Positions 1 to 8,561 of a stretch of DNA of 64,000 nucleotides are shown here, piece after piece. The position numbers were made by a program, and so were the translations under genes. How positions within the stretch are numbered: position 1 is the stretch's first letter; the number at the start of each line of letters is the position of its first letter. Below the pieces are notes generated by a model. It saw only the letters and a program-made list of their open reading frames with translations. It was not told where the DNA came from and searched no databases. The stretch comes from Palsa-89 sp963824345 (GTDB taxonomy: Bacteria > Acidobacteriota > Terriglobia > Bryobacterales > Bryobacteraceae): NCBI GenBank assembly GCA_963824345.1, contig CAWGOZ010000014.1, forward strand, positions 1-64,000. The letters are read 5' to 3'.

Positions 1-2
1 AC

Positions 3-50
3 TTTGCAAGCTCCAACCTACCGGCCCGCCTTCCCGCCGTTCTACAATGA
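3..50 (+). CDS. Possible 3' end of an upstream gene (partial)
   Basis: A frame open from the left edge ends in TGA at 48-50, six bases before the next gene's GTG start. Only 15 codons are visible, so no function can be read. The tight spacing would fit an upstream operon partner, but a chance open frame of this length is equally possible. Confidence 0.2.
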   Translation, partial: FASSNLPARLPAVLQ

Positions 51-56
51 GATCGA

Positions 57-542
57 GTGTTCAAAGCGATCCTTACAAACCTGGCGATTTTCGCGTTCGC
101 ATGGTCCGCCTTCGGGGCCACGCCGGCGAAACCGCGTAAGCGCCATCATCGCGCCGCCACTGCCTCCACCACGCCGGCAAAAAGAAGCGCCAAGACGGGG
201 GCGGCCACGAGCACAAAAGCCGCTGCCCATCGCAAAGGGAAATCCCGCCGGCCATCGCGCTCGTATCAACAAGCGCCCTCTCCGGAACGCTACAAGGAAA
301 TTCAGCAGGCCCTGGCGAGCAAAGGCTACCTGCAAGGCGAGGCCACCGGCGAGTGGGGACCGGAATCGGTGGACGCCCTCAAGCGTTTCCAAACCGACCA
401 GAGCCTGATGCCGGACGGTAAAATCAGTTCGCTCTCTCTGATCGCCTTGGGCCTCGGCCCCAAGCGCCTGACCGCGAAATCGGACCCCGCCCCGCCGCAA
501 CCCGGCGCCACTACACCGGCCGCACCCGCGCCGAATCAATGA
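57..542 (+). CDS. Exported peptidoglycan-binding domain protein
   Basis: A 161-residue protein with a GTG start, a short hydrophobic N-terminus that looks like a signal peptide, and a long basic Lys/Arg/Ala linker (about residues 20-75). A PG_binding_1-type fold follows at about 78-135, seen in the spacing of EIQQALASKGYLQG, GEWGPESVDALKRFQ and DGKISSLSLIALGLG. Proteins of this family bind cell-wall glycan, usually as a targeting module. No catalytic domain is present. The stop overlaps the start of alanine dehydrogenase by four bases (ATGA), so the two are translationally coupled, although a shared role is not obvious. The start is uncertain because no good ribosome-binding site is visible; the GTG is chosen because it gives the signal-like segment. 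Confidence 0.75.
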   Translation: MFKAILTNLAIFAFAWSAFGATPAKPRKRHHRAATASTTPAKRSAKTGAATSTKAAAHRKGKSRRPSRSYQQAPSPERYKEIQQALASKGYLQGEATGEWGPESVDALKRFQTDQSLMPDGKISSLSLIALGLGPKRLTAKSDPAPPQPGATTPAAPAPNQ

Positions 543-1651
543 CCGTCGGCGTCGCGAAAGAAATCAAGGATCACGAAACGCGCGTGGGGCTGGTTCCCAG
601 CGGAGTGACGGCGCTCCGCGAATCCGGCCATCGGGTGCTGATCGAAACACAGGCCGGCTTCGGCAGCTCCATCCCCGACAAGGAATACATTGACGCGGGC
701 GCAGAGATCCGATCCACCGCCGCCGAGGTCTGGAGCCAGTCCGATCTGGTGATCAAGGTCAAGGAGCCGCAGCCTTCCGAGTACGCGCATTTCCGCCCGG
801 GCCTGATCCTGTTCACCTATCTGCATCTGGCGCCGCTGCCCGAGCTCACCCGCAGCCTGGTGGACGCCAAGGTGAATTCGGTGGCATACGAAACCATTCG
901 CGAGCGCGACGGATCGCTGCCGCTGCTCACGCCCATGAGCGAAGTGGCCGGGCGCATGGCGGTGCAGGTGGGCGCCGTGTACTTGGAGCGGCCCAACGGC
1001 GGACGCGGCATCCTGCTGGGTGGCGTTCCCGGTGTGGCGCCTGCCACGGTGGTTATCCTGGGCGGCGGAGTGGTGGGCCATCAATCGGCCAAGATGGCCG
1101 TCGGCCTGGGCGCCGACGTGATCATCATCGATCGCAATCTGGACCGGCTGCGCGCGCTGGACGACATCTACAGCAGCCAGGTGGTCACGCTGTCATCCAA
1201 CATCTTTACTGTGCGCGACGCGGTCCGCAATGCGGATCTGGTGGTGGGCGCGGTACTGATCCCCGGCGCGTCCGCCCCCAAGCTGGTGCGGCGCGAGATG
1301 TTGAAGACCATGAAGCCGGGCGCGGTGATGGTGGATGTCGCGATCGATCAAGGCGGCTGCTTCGAGACTTCGCACGCCACCACCCACACCGATCCGATTT
1401 ACTTCGTCGACGGCGTTCTGCACTACTGCGTGTCCAACATGCCCGCCGCGGTTCCGCATACTTCCACGTACGCGCTCACCAACGCCACCTTTCCGTATCT
1501 TTCCGAACTCTGCGCCAAGGGCCTGGAGCGGGCTTGCGAGGACAATCCAGCCATTCGCGAAGGCGTGAATACGTACGCCGGCCACATCACGTATCCGGGC
1601 GTGGCCGAATCGCAGGGCCTGGTCCCCAGCGAGCTTATGGCTTTGCTGTAG
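539..1651 (+). CDS. ald: Alanine dehydrogenase
   Basis: A 370-residue protein, the usual length for NAD-dependent L-alanine dehydrogenase, which interconverts L-alanine and pyruvate plus ammonia. The N-terminus carries the family pattern VAKEIKDHETRVGLVP. The NAD-binding glycine-rich turn VVILGGGVVGHQSAKMA lies near residues 175-190, with acidic D at the end of the following strand (IIIDRN). The signature DVAIDQGGCFETS and the conserved HYCVSNMPAAVPHTST segment are intact. The ATG overlaps the stop of the preceding gene. Its 3' end overlaps the convergent lipoprotein gene by 17 bases. Confidence 0.95.
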   Translation: MTVGVAKEIKDHETRVGLVPSGVTALRESGHRVLIETQAGFGSSIPDKEYIDAGAEIRSTAAEVWSQSDLVIKVKEPQPSEYAHFRPGLILFTYLHLAPLPELTRSLVDAKVNSVAYETIRERDGSLPLLTPMSEVAGRMAVQVGAVYLERPNGGRGILLGGVPGVAPATVVILGGGVVGHQSAKMAVGLGADVIIIDRNLDRLRALDDIYSSQVVTLSSNIFTVRDAVRNADLVVGAVLIPGASAPKLVRREMLKTMKPGAVMVDVAIDQGGCFETSHATTHTDPIYFVDGVLHYCVSNMPAAVPHTSTYALTNATFPYLSELCAKGLERACEDNPAIREGVNTYAGHITYPGVAESQGLVPSELMALL

Positions 1652-2045
1652 CCGGCGCCGCGTCCGGGGCAAACACTTTTTCAGCGCGTTCTGTTTTTAA
1701 CAATCGGCCGCTTTCCTGTTCTTTGACGGTCAGCGTGGTTCGCGCTGCATCGGCTGGAACGCGCCAAAACTTGGTGATCTCGCGAAGTTCTTTTCTGTTG
1801 AGCACGAACGCCGCCGGATGCAGCAGCGAGCTGGGCTTGTCCCAATGCCCATTGGCTTCCGCCTGCCCGGTGAGTTCGATGGCGATCGGCACTGTGGCCC
1901 GGTCCTCCGTGTTCACTACCTTCACCTTGACGAAGATCAGGCCGGCCTGTTGTTTGTCGAGGGTCAGCGTCACGTCCAGCTTGGGCGGCTTCGCGCAGCC
2001 CGTCAAACCAATGGCAACCAGCAACGGCAGAAACATTTTCATCAT
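1635..2045 (-). CDS. Small predicted lipoprotein, function unknown
   Basis: A 136-residue protein with a lipoprotein signal: MMKMFLPLLVAIGLTGC ends in a lipobox (LTGC), so Cys17 would be lipidated. The rest looks like a small beta-rich domain of the kind that could carry LTLDKQQAGLIFVKVKVVNTED-like strands; I do not recognise a family. The ATG overlaps the TGA of the YprB-like gene (ATGA), making it the last gene of a coupled three-gene unit with the ABC-F ATPase. It ends inside the 3' end of the convergent ald gene. Confidence 0.7.
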   Translation of the reverse strand: MMKMFLPLLVAIGLTGCAKPPKLDVTLTLDKQQAGLIFVKVKVVNTEDRATVPIAIELTGQAEANGHWDKPSSLLHPAAFVLNRKELREITKFWRVPADAARTTLTVKEQESGRLLKTERAEKVFAPDAAPATAKP

Positions 2046-3298
2046 ATGAGCCTCGACGTTTGGGGTGTCCCCATGCGTTTCTCCAAGCGGGCCGCCCGGC
2101 GATCGAGCGCTTCGGACGGTTCCAGTTCCTGGGCGCTGCGTGTCATCTCGAGAGCCAGCGCATAGTTGCGTTCGCGGCGTTCATAATATTTCGCGAGTTC
2201 CACGAATGCGGCGCAGCGCCAAGGATTGCGCGCAGCGGCCAGATCGGTGAGAACCTGAAGCGCCGCATGTTCGCGGCCAAGCTTTTTCTCCAGCACCGCA
2301 ATGTCCCAGAGCGTGCGAAACAGTAGATCGTCGGAAAGATTCTTCTGGATGGCTTGCCGGAAGAGCGCCAGCGCATTTTCATGCTGCTCGGCTTGCCGCC
2401 ACCAGCGCGCCAGTCCGACCATTTCTGCGCCGTGCGCGAATGCGGGGTCATTCCATGCTTGCCCCGGGGCATGAAACGCCCGTGGAACAATCGCCGTCAG
2501 GCACGCCAGCGTTAGGATGTCGATGGCGTTGTGATGGAACACCGGCAGCAAGCGGAAAATCTCGTGAGTCCGAACGTACTCGAAGTACACGTACGGAATC
2601 AGCTCGCCGGGCAGATCGCCTTGCCGCTCGACACCCAGGATTTGATTTTCCAGCTCCACCAGGCGGCAACTGTCGAAGCGCAGGTTCCACAGGCGGCGCG
2701 CGCCGAACAGCAGGTCCAGATGCTCCAGCGCACTGAACGGGGGCCGTTGCCGCGCCATGCGGAAGCGCGTCTCGAGCAGCGGTTGATCGAAGGTACGGCC
2801 GTTGTAGGTGATCAGCACTTCGAACTGTTTCAAGTGCTCGGTGAGGGCGCTCAACTGGCTGGCCTCTTCACCGTAGTCGCGCATGAAAAACTGCCGCACC
2901 CGAAAACCTTGCGGCGTAATGCGGCCCACTCCTATCAGAAACGCATAGGTGCCCGAGCCTCCCATCAGGCCGGTGGTCTCCGTATCGAGAAAGCACCATT
3001 TCGCGGGTGGAACTCCGCGGATCTGGCCATTCGAAATGGGATCCAGCAGATTCTCGGAAAGGTCCTCCAGATCCACGATGCCCACGCTGCCGTGCCTGCG
3101 CTGGCGCTCATAAAGCTTTTCGGTTTCGTAATGAACCCCGTGCGCGGTGCGAACTTCCTCGCCGTGCAGCCACTCTTCGGGAAAGGACTGTTGCTGGTTG
3201 TTGGTGGCTGGTGGCTGGCGTCTCGGAGCCGTGTATTTCTTATCGATCCTGGCGATGCGCCGCCGCAGATGCGCGAGCTGTTCCTGAAAGTCGCTCAT
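2042..3298 (-). CDS. YprB-like RNase H-fold exonuclease with C-terminal helical repeats
   Basis: A 418-residue protein. The segment WCFLDTETTGLMGGSGTYAF (about residues 100-119) carries the DxE motif of DEDD 3'-5' exonuclease folds, followed by LLTYNGRTFDQPLL and HHNAIDILTLACL-type motifs that complete the acidic site, as in the YprB_RNaseH-like family. The C-terminal 130 residues look like TPR-type helices (ALALFRQAIQKN, AALQVLTDLAAA). The substrate is unknown. The start is set at the ATG that overlaps the stop of the upstream ABC-F gene (ATGA), eight codons inside the longest frame. Residues about 27-40 (RRQPPATNNQQQ) are encoded by a heptanucleotide repeat. Confidence 0.85.
   Translation of the reverse strand: MSDFQEQLAHLRRRIARIDKKYTAPRRQPPATNNQQQSFPEEWLHGEEVRTAHGVHYETEKLYERQRRHGSVGIVDLEDLSENLLDPISNGQIRGVPPAKWCFLDTETTGLMGGSGTYAFLIGVGRITPQGFRVRQFFMRDYGEEASQLSALTEHLKQFEVLITYNGRTFDQPLLETRFRMARQRPPFSALEHLDLLFGARRLWNLRFDSCRLVELENQILGVERQGDLPGELIPYVYFEYVRTHEIFRLLPVFHHNAIDILTLACLTAIVPRAFHAPGQAWNDPAFAHGAEMVGLARWWRQAEQHENALALFRQAIQKNLSDDLLFRTLWDIAVLEKKLGREHAALQVLTDLAAARNPWRCAAFVELAKYYERRERNYALALEMTRSAQELEPSEALDRRAARLEKRMGTPQTSRLI
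3189..3216. repeat. Heptanucleotide tandem repeat, copy 1
   Basis: Four successive 7-base units are visible on the + strand: TGTTGCT, GGTTGTT, GGTGGCT, GGTGGCT. They lie inside the N-terminal part of the YprB-like gene and encode a Gln/Asn/Pro/Thr-rich stretch on the minus strand. A matching array lies 305 bases away in the upstream gene. Confidence 0.75.
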
Positions 3299-5199
3299 GC
3301 TTCCTGCGATATTTCTTCCCACTCTGCGAGCAACGCGCTCAACGCCGCGCGCCGCTTGTCAAGTTGCGTGGAGAGCCGCATGGTTTCCTCCGCGCTCACA
3401 AAGTTCGCCAGGCTCTCTTCGTCGCTCGCGATCTCCGCCTCCAAGGCCGCAATCTGCGTTTCCAGGTCGCGCGCGCGGTCCTGCAGCTTCTTGAGCTTCA
3501 TCGGATTCAGACGCTTCGCGGGTTGCTGGTTGTTGGTTGTTGGTTGTTGGTGGGTTAGTCCGTTTCCAGTGACGGGGAGGGTCAGATCGATGTTCTTGCC
3601 TTCCTTGCGCCAAACGTAATCCTCATAGTTGCCCGGGAACACGTGGACTTCGCCCGAGCCCACTTCGAATATCCGCGTGGCCAGCTTGTCGATGAAGTAA
3701 CGGTCGTGCGAAACGAAAACCACCGTTCCAGTATATTTTTCGAGCGATTCGAGCAGTACATCCTTGGCGCGCATGTCCAGGTGATTGGTCGGCTCGTCAA
3801 GCAGCAGAAAATTGGAAGGCTGCAGCAGCATGCGGGCCAGCGCATAACGATTGCGCTCGCCACCGGAAAGAACCCCGATCTTTTTGAAAACGTCGTCCTC
3901 GGAAAAAAGAAAGCTTCCCAGCAGGCTGCGCAACTCAGTATTGGAGGAACGCGGCGCTTGATACTGCAGATCGTCCAGCATGCGCGCGTTGGGGTCGAGC
4001 TCCTTGTATTGGTCCTGCGCGAAGTAGTCGACCTCGGCGTTGTGGCCCAGCCGATATTCGCCCGAACTAAGGGCCTCGATGCCCGCCAGCAACTTGATCA
4101 GCGTCGATTTCCCCGCCCCGTTCACGCCCACCAGCGCGATGCGGTCGCCGCGCTCGATCATGAAGTCCACACCGCCGAAGACGAATTTGTCGCCATAGCT
4201 CTTCGAGACGCCCTGAAACTCAGCCACAATGCGCCCGCTCGGCTTGGGCTGCGGGAATGAAAAGTGAATGGTCTTCTCTTCATTGGGCAGCTCGATGCGC
4301 TCGATCTTTTCCAGCTCCTTGATGCGGCTCTGAACCTGCTTGGCTTTGGTGGCCTGGTAGCGGAAGCGATTGATGAAAGCTTCCAACTGCTCGATCCGCT
4401 CGCGCTGGTTGCGATACGCCGCTTCGAGCTGTTCGGTGCGCTCCTGCTTCTGCCGCAAATACTTTTCGTAGTTGCCCGAATAAAAATGCACGCCATGATT
4501 CCAGATTTCGACGATCTTGTTCACCGTCACGTCCAGGAAATAACGGTCGTGCGATATGAGAACGATCGCAAACGGGTAGTTGGCCAGATATTGCTCCAGC
4601 CAGTTGCGGGCTTCCAGATCCAGGTGATTGGTTGGCTCGTCGAGCAACAGCAGGTTCGGCTTTTCGAGCAGCAGCTTGGCAAGCGCGATTCGCATCTGCC
4701 AGCCGCCCGAAAACTCCTCGGTGCGTTTGTTCCATTCCTCGTGCGGAAACCCCAGCCCGGAAATCACGGTTCCCACTTGCGCCTCGATCGCGTAGCCGTC
4801 GCGGTTGCGGAACTCGCTATCCAGGCGATGGAAGCGGTCCGCCACTTGCGCGTATTCGAGACCCGCGGGATCCAGCTCGGCCATTTTATGCGTGAGCTCC
4901 TCCATCTCGATTTCCATCTTCTGCAGCGATGCGAAAACCGACATGCACTCTGCGAAGACCGTCCGGCCGGACAGCGACAGGCCGTCCTGCGGCAAGTAGC
5001 CGGAGCTGACGCCGCGCGTGACGCTGAGCTTGCCGTAGTCCAGCGACTCCAGGCCGGCCAGCACTTTGAGCAGCGTGGTTTTGCCGCTGCCGTTCGCGCC
5101 CACCAGGCCCGCGCGGTCCTGGGGCGTGATCATCCAGTTGAGATCTTCAAACAGCAGCTTGGAACCGAAACGCTTACCGGCGCCGGAAAGTTGGATCAT
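3295..5199 (-). CDS. ABC-F family ATP-binding protein (Uup/EttA-like)
   Basis: A 634-residue soluble protein with two ABC ATPase domains and no membrane segment. Domain 1 has Walker A GANGSGKT (34-41), signature FSGGWQMR and Walker B LLLLDEPTNHLD. Domain 2 has GVNGAGKS, LSGGERNR and LLLDEPTNHLD. A linker of about 80 residues (from the KQERTEQLEAAYRNQ region) and a C-terminal coiled coil match ABC-F proteins, which act on the ribosome during translation or confer target protection; Uup-like proteins also have a DNA-binding coiled coil. The spacer before the coiled coil contains QQPTTNN-type repeats encoded by heptanucleotides. It is the first gene of a coupled trio with the YprB-like nuclease. 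Confidence 0.9.
   Translation of the reverse strand: MIQLSGAGKRFGSKLLFEDLNWMITPQDRAGLVGANGSGKTTLLKVLAGLESLDYGKLSVTRGVSSGYLPQDGLSLSGRTVFAECMSVFASLQKMEIEMEELTHKMAELDPAGLEYAQVADRFHRLDSEFRNRDGYAIEAQVGTVISGLGFPHEEWNKRTEEFSGGWQMRIALAKLLLEKPNLLLLDEPTNHLDLEARNWLEQYLANYPFAIVLISHDRYFLDVTVNKIVEIWNHGVHFYSGNYEKYLRQKQERTEQLEAAYRNQRERIEQLEAFINRFRYQATKAKQVQSRIKELEKIERIELPNEEKTIHFSFPQPKPSGRIVAEFQGVSKSYGDKFVFGGVDFMIERGDRIALVGVNGAGKSTLIKLLAGIEALSSGEYRLGHNAEVDYFAQDQYKELDPNARMLDDLQYQAPRSSNTELRSLLGSFLFSEDDVFKKIGVLSGGERNRYALARMLLQPSNFLLLDEPTNHLDMRAKDVLLESLEKYTGTVVFVSHDRYFIDKLATRIFEVGSGEVHVFPGNYEDYVWRKEGKNIDLTLPVTGNGLTHQQPTTNNQQPAKRLNPMKLKKLQDRARDLETQIAALEAEIASDEESLANFVSAEETMRLSTQLDKRRAALSALLAEWEEISQEA
3521..3555. 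repeat. Heptanucleotide tandem repeat, copy 2
   Basis: Five 7-base units on the + strand: GGTTGCT, GGTTGTT, GGTTGTT, GGTTGTT, GGTGGGT. The array sits in the linker between the second ATPase domain and the coiled coil of the ABC-F gene. Because 7 is not a multiple of 3, the protein repeat has a period of seven residues (QQPTTNN), and the frame stays open. Confidence 0.85.
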
Positions 5200-5222
5200 C
5201 TAGGATCTATTTTCGCATTTGG

Positions 5223-6314
5223 TCACGGGGCGCCCAAACTACACAGCGGATCGCCGATGACGATGTTCATCCAGCTCAGGATCGGAATCGAGAGGTAGTA
5301 GCTCTCGGCGAGATTGCGGCCGTGGTAGTAAGCCGGCAAAAGAATATTGGGCCGCGGGGTAAACTCCAGGTACGGTTCGTAGACCTGCCCGGAAGCGCCG
5401 CTGGCGCCATCGTGAATGTAGTCGGCCGTTAAAGTCTGTGGAGATCCGGCGAAGGTCGCTTTCGGATCGCCCCAGCCTCCGCCGATATTCCAGCTATCGG
5501 GAGGACGCGCGAAAGTGCGTCCATTCGTCGAGACGTACTCGGTCATGATGGCGCCGGGGAGCCAGTGAAAATCCAGATGACGTTGCTTGCGGGCGGGATC
5601 GTTGGAACCCCACGACGCGTAGGCGATGACGTCGCTCTGGTGCTCCAGGACATCGGCCGAGCGATCCAGCACCAGACGATCGCGCGGCAGTTGCTGAGCG
5701 GCTTCCAGCAGCCAGCGGTTTCCCTGCGTGTTGTCGGAGGCTTTGAGATCGATCACGAACTTGCCACGATTGCGAGCCAACAAGGCGCGATCGACCATCT
5801 CCTTCACGTCCTCGAAATCATACCCGGCCAGCCGCGCGACCAGGTAGATGGGAAAATCGGGATGACGAAACGGCGAACTCATCTTGCCGAAAAATGGATT
5901 GTGGATGCCAGCGGGCAGCGCATGCGGGCGGCCGTGCAGGTCCGAATAAAGCAGCGTCAGTTCGGAATCCACCGACGCCGCGTCGCCGGTCAGCCCGCCG
6001 CTGCCTCGAACTTTCAACGGCACGCCCGCGGTGGTGACGATGTACAGAATTTGCTCGGCGAGGTTGTGAGCGCGCAGGTAGCTCTGGATGGGGCGGGCGA
6101 TCTGATTATTGAAATCGTCGCGTGACACTTCCTCATCTGAACTGGCTTGGAGCCGGCAAATATTGACGGCGGGAAGGCGGCGACGCTCGGCGTAATATTC
6201 CCCGATTTTGCGCGAAAGCGCGGAGGATTGGTTCACCACCAGCAGCACCGAATCAGGCGGCTGGGACCAAAGAATCGCCGGCACCGAGCACAGAACAATA
6301 ATTCGCAGGGACAA
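5223..6314 (-). CDS. TIGR03790-type exported protein, function unknown
   Basis: A 363-residue protein with an N-terminal signal (SLRIIVLCSVPAILWSQ). The opening VVNQSSALSRKIGEYYAERRRLPAVNICRL and the following ILYIVTTAGVPLKVRG match the TIGR03790 family as I know it, which occurs in acidobacteria, planctomycetes and other soil bacteria and has no established function. A hydrophobic stretch close to the C-terminus (YYLSIPILSWMNIVIGDPLC) is also typical. It lies 8 bases from the DUF2252 gene on the same strand, so the two may share a transcript. Confidence 0.8.
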   Translation of the reverse strand: MSLRIIVLCSVPAILWSQPPDSVLLVVNQSSALSRKIGEYYAERRRLPAVNICRLQASSDEEVSRDDFNNQIARPIQSYLRAHNLAEQILYIVTTAGVPLKVRGSGGLTGDAASVDSELTLLYSDLHGRPHALPAGIHNPFFGKMSSPFRHPDFPIYLVARLAGYDFEDVKEMVDRALLARNRGKFVIDLKASDNTQGNRWLLEAAQQLPRDRLVLDRSADVLEHQSDVIAYASWGSNDPARKQRHLDFHWLPGAIMTEYVSTNGRTFARPPDSWNIGGGWGDPKATFAGSPQTLTADYIHDGASGASGQVYEPYLEFTPRPNILLPAYYHGRNLAESYYLSIPILSWMNIVIGDPLCSLGAP

Positions 6315-6322
6315 TTTTTATA

Positions 6323-7426
6323 TCAGGCCTTCACGGACGGCTTGCGCCGCGCACTGGCGCGCCACTCATTGAAGTCGGCCGTGGTGGCTTTCACCATGGC
6401 TGTGGCGGCGACATGCAGCCAGTCGGCGGGGCGTTTGCGCAGGTCCGCCAGAATCCGTTTCGCGGCTCCGCGGCTGCCCAAGTGAACGTTGGCGGTTTCG
6501 AATCCCATGGCGCGCAACAATCGGCTCTCGTCGCGTTCCTTGGGCATGTTCGAGAGTTCCACGCGCGAACAATCCGGGGCCAGGCGCCGCCCAATCCAGC
6601 ATCCGCGCAATCGTACGAAGGGATCGATGTCGCGGACCGATTGGTCCAAAGCCTCCTGATAACGGATTCGCTCGGACACTTTGCCGCCCAAGGCCCAGAC
6701 ACAGGCGGAAGGAGCCAGCGCTTTGGCCTCGCGCGCCACTCGCCCGCCGCGGCACAGTGCGATGCCGACAAAGCGCTGCCGTCCCAGGCTGCCGAGGCCC
6801 GCCACGCGGTGAGCGATCCGGTATTCCAGCCCCGGCTCGGGCATTAACCGTTCGATCGCCCGGCGGGCGCTCTTGGGAACGCGGCCTCTCCAGGTGCGCA
6901 GAGCGTCCAGCTTTTTCCAGAATTGGACCGGGTCGCGCAGAACGCCCGTCACCATTTGATGCAGCCATTGGTGCTCGTCCGCCAAAACGAAGGGAAGGCC
7001 GCCGATTTCCAGGCTCTTCTCGTAGCCCGTGAGGATCGCTTCGCAGGCGTCCTTGGCGGCGAGCTTCAGCCGGGCCTCGCGAATCGCAATGTGCGCGCTA
7101 GCGGCCAGACGCACCAGATCGATGGTATAAGGCAGCTCGTAAACTTCATCGAAATCGTTGATGCCCCACACCAGCCGGCCCTCTAGGTCGCGCCAGGTTC
7201 CGAAATTTTCCACGTGCAGATCTCCCACCCCCAGCACCCTGGGGGCGCGCGCCTCGTCCGCGCAGACCTTGGGCCACAATTGCATCCAGCGGTAGAAAGT
7301 TGCGCGAAGGAAGAAAAACACGTCCTCGGCCATGGCCTGATGTTTTCCCTTGAGATCGGTGGGCACGAGCGTGATGTGTTTTGCCAGCCAGGCTTCGTAC
7401 GCGCGGGTGGCTTTGACGATGTTCAT
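6323..7426 (-). CDS. DUF2252 family protein
   Basis: A 367-residue cytosolic protein. The sequence VLGVGDLHVENFGTW followed by WGINDFDEVYELPYTIDLVRLAAS is the core of DUF2252, a family with a kinase-like fold whose D-H-N and D-F-D motifs resemble the active site of aminoglycoside phosphotransferases. The substrate is unknown. It is shorter than many members (about 400-450 residues). It precedes the TIGR03790 gene by 8 bases on the same strand. Confidence 0.85.
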   Translation of the reverse strand: MNIVKATRAYEAWLAKHITLVPTDLKGKHQAMAEDVFFFLRATFYRWMQLWPKVCADEARAPRVLGVGDLHVENFGTWRDLEGRLVWGINDFDEVYELPYTIDLVRLAASAHIAIREARLKLAAKDACEAILTGYEKSLEIGGLPFVLADEHQWLHQMVTGVLRDPVQFWKKLDALRTWRGRVPKSARRAIERLMPEPGLEYRIAHRVAGLGSLGRQRFVGIALCRGGRVAREAKALAPSACVWALGGKVSERIRYQEALDQSVRDIDPFVRLRGCWIGRRLAPDCSRVELSNMPKERDESRLLRAMGFETANVHLGSRGAAKRILADLRKRPADWLHVAATAMVKATTADFNEWRASARRKPSVKA

Positions 7427-7438
7427 GAAGCGTTGGAC

Positions 7439-7756
7439 CTATTTTAGCGGGGCGGCATTGCGCCAGGCTGCCGTCAAGGCTTTCCGCACGGTGGTTTTCT
7501 TGGCGGCCTTGAGCTTTACGATGGTGCTCCCGCGCAGACCCCAGGCGCCTTTGGAAGGCGCGAAAACATTGGGCTCGGAGCGAATGTAGTCGTGCTGCTG
7601 CTCGGGCGTAAGTTTCACCATGCCGTGAGTATCGTCGGGATAGCCGAGAGTGGCGAAGATTTTGCCGCGCACTCGGAAATCGGGGTGCCGCATGTGCTCC
7701 TGCTCCACGCTTTCCGGGAAGCTGAGGGCGATTGTTCGAAAGTCGTCCGGGGTCAT
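7439..7756 (-). CDS. MmcQ/YjbR family protein
   Basis: A 105-residue protein of the MmcQ/YjbR (CyaY-like fold) family: FRTIALSFPESVEQEHMRHPDFRVRGKIFATLG and the later MVKLTPEQQHDYI are the usual conserved segments. The fold is known and sometimes called DNA-binding, but no cellular role is established. I chose the ATG giving MTPDDF because the family begins there; an upstream start would add ten residues. It reads in the same direction as the DUF2252 gene, 12 bases ahead of it. Confidence 0.8.
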   Translation of the reverse strand: MTPDDFRTIALSFPESVEQEHMRHPDFRVRGKIFATLGYPDDTHGMVKLTPEQQHDYIRSEPNVFAPSKGAWGLRGSTIVKLKAAKKTTVRKALTAAWRNAAPLK

Positions 7757-7859
7757 GTTTGGTATTTCAATCTTATGTTGACACACGGACCTCCTCAGTT
7801 GCGGCTGAGTACTGTGCGTAATGGAGTTTCAGGGGGATAGGAGGATGCCCCCCATTGTG

Positions 7860-7889
7860 TTGAAATAAGCAAGCCAAATGACATATGCT
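7860..7889 (+). promoter_or_regulatory. Putative promoter of the bactofilin gene
   Basis: TTGAAA at 7860-7865 and TATGCT at 7884-7889 are 18 bases apart, a reasonable sigma-70-like pair, 80 bases ahead of the bactofilin ATG. An AAGGAG ribosome-binding site follows at 7954-7959. Inferred from pattern only. Confidence 0.35.
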
Positions 7890-7969
7890 CATGGCCGTAG
7901 TACGATAGTGGCATCCTTATATGGAATGTGCCGTCGTATTCATTGAACCAACCAAGGAGATCGCGCTGA

Positions 7970-8530
7970 ATGTGGAATAAACGCAAAGAAGAGGAATACC
8001 CAACCAAACCAGCCCAGGCGCCCGCGCCAGCGTCAGGCCAAGCCAAGGAGACCGTCCCTATGTCGAGCAATCCTACTCCCAGCCATTCCGTGACCGAGTC
8101 GCGAGGGCCAGCGAATATCGGAAAGGCTGTCATGATCAAAGGCCAGATCTTCAGCAGGGAGGACCTCACCATCGACGGGGAAATCGATGGATCGGTCGAG
8201 CTGCACGAACATCGGCTGACGGTGGGGCCGAACGGGAAGTTGCAAGCGGGCGTGAAGGCGCGCGAAGTGGTGGTGCTCGGCACCATCCACGGCAACGTGG
8301 AGGCTTCGGATAAAATCGACATCCGCAAGGACGCCAAACTGGTGGGCGATATCAAGACCGCGCGCATCGTCATTGAAGACGGAGCGTATTTTAAGGGCAG
8401 TATCGACATCGTGCGTCCCGAAATCAGCAAGCCGGCAGCGGCCTCCGCGCAGCCCAAACCTTCCTCCGCCACTCCGAGCGCGCACGCCGCCCCAACACCG
8501 GCCACTGCTGCAGCCGCCGATTCGCATTAA
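7970..8530 (+). CDS. Bactofilin (polymer-forming cytoskeletal protein)
   Basis: A 186-residue protein. The central part (about residues 45-150) consists of the short beta-helix repeats of bactofilins: VMIKGQIFSREDLTIDGEIDGSVE, LTVGPNGKLQAGVKAREVVVLGTIHGNVEA and IRKDAKLVGDIKTARIVIEDGAYFKG. Both termini are disordered and rich in Pro, Ala and Ser, as is normal. Bactofilins form filaments under the membrane and help cell shape, wall synthesis or polar organisation. The downstream gene on the same strand encodes a methyltransferase-like protein; its link to bactofilin is not known. Confidence 0.93.
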   Translation: MWNKRKEEEYPTKPAQAPAPASGQAKETVPMSSNPTPSHSVTESRGPANIGKAVMIKGQIFSREDLTIDGEIDGSVELHEHRLTVGPNGKLQAGVKAREVVVLGTIHGNVEASDKIDIRKDAKLVGDIKTARIVIEDGAYFKGSIDIVRPEISKPAAASAQPKPSSATPSAHAAPTPATAAAADSH

Positions 8531-8561
8531 ATGATTTGAGGTTCCGGGAAGGAGTGCAGCA

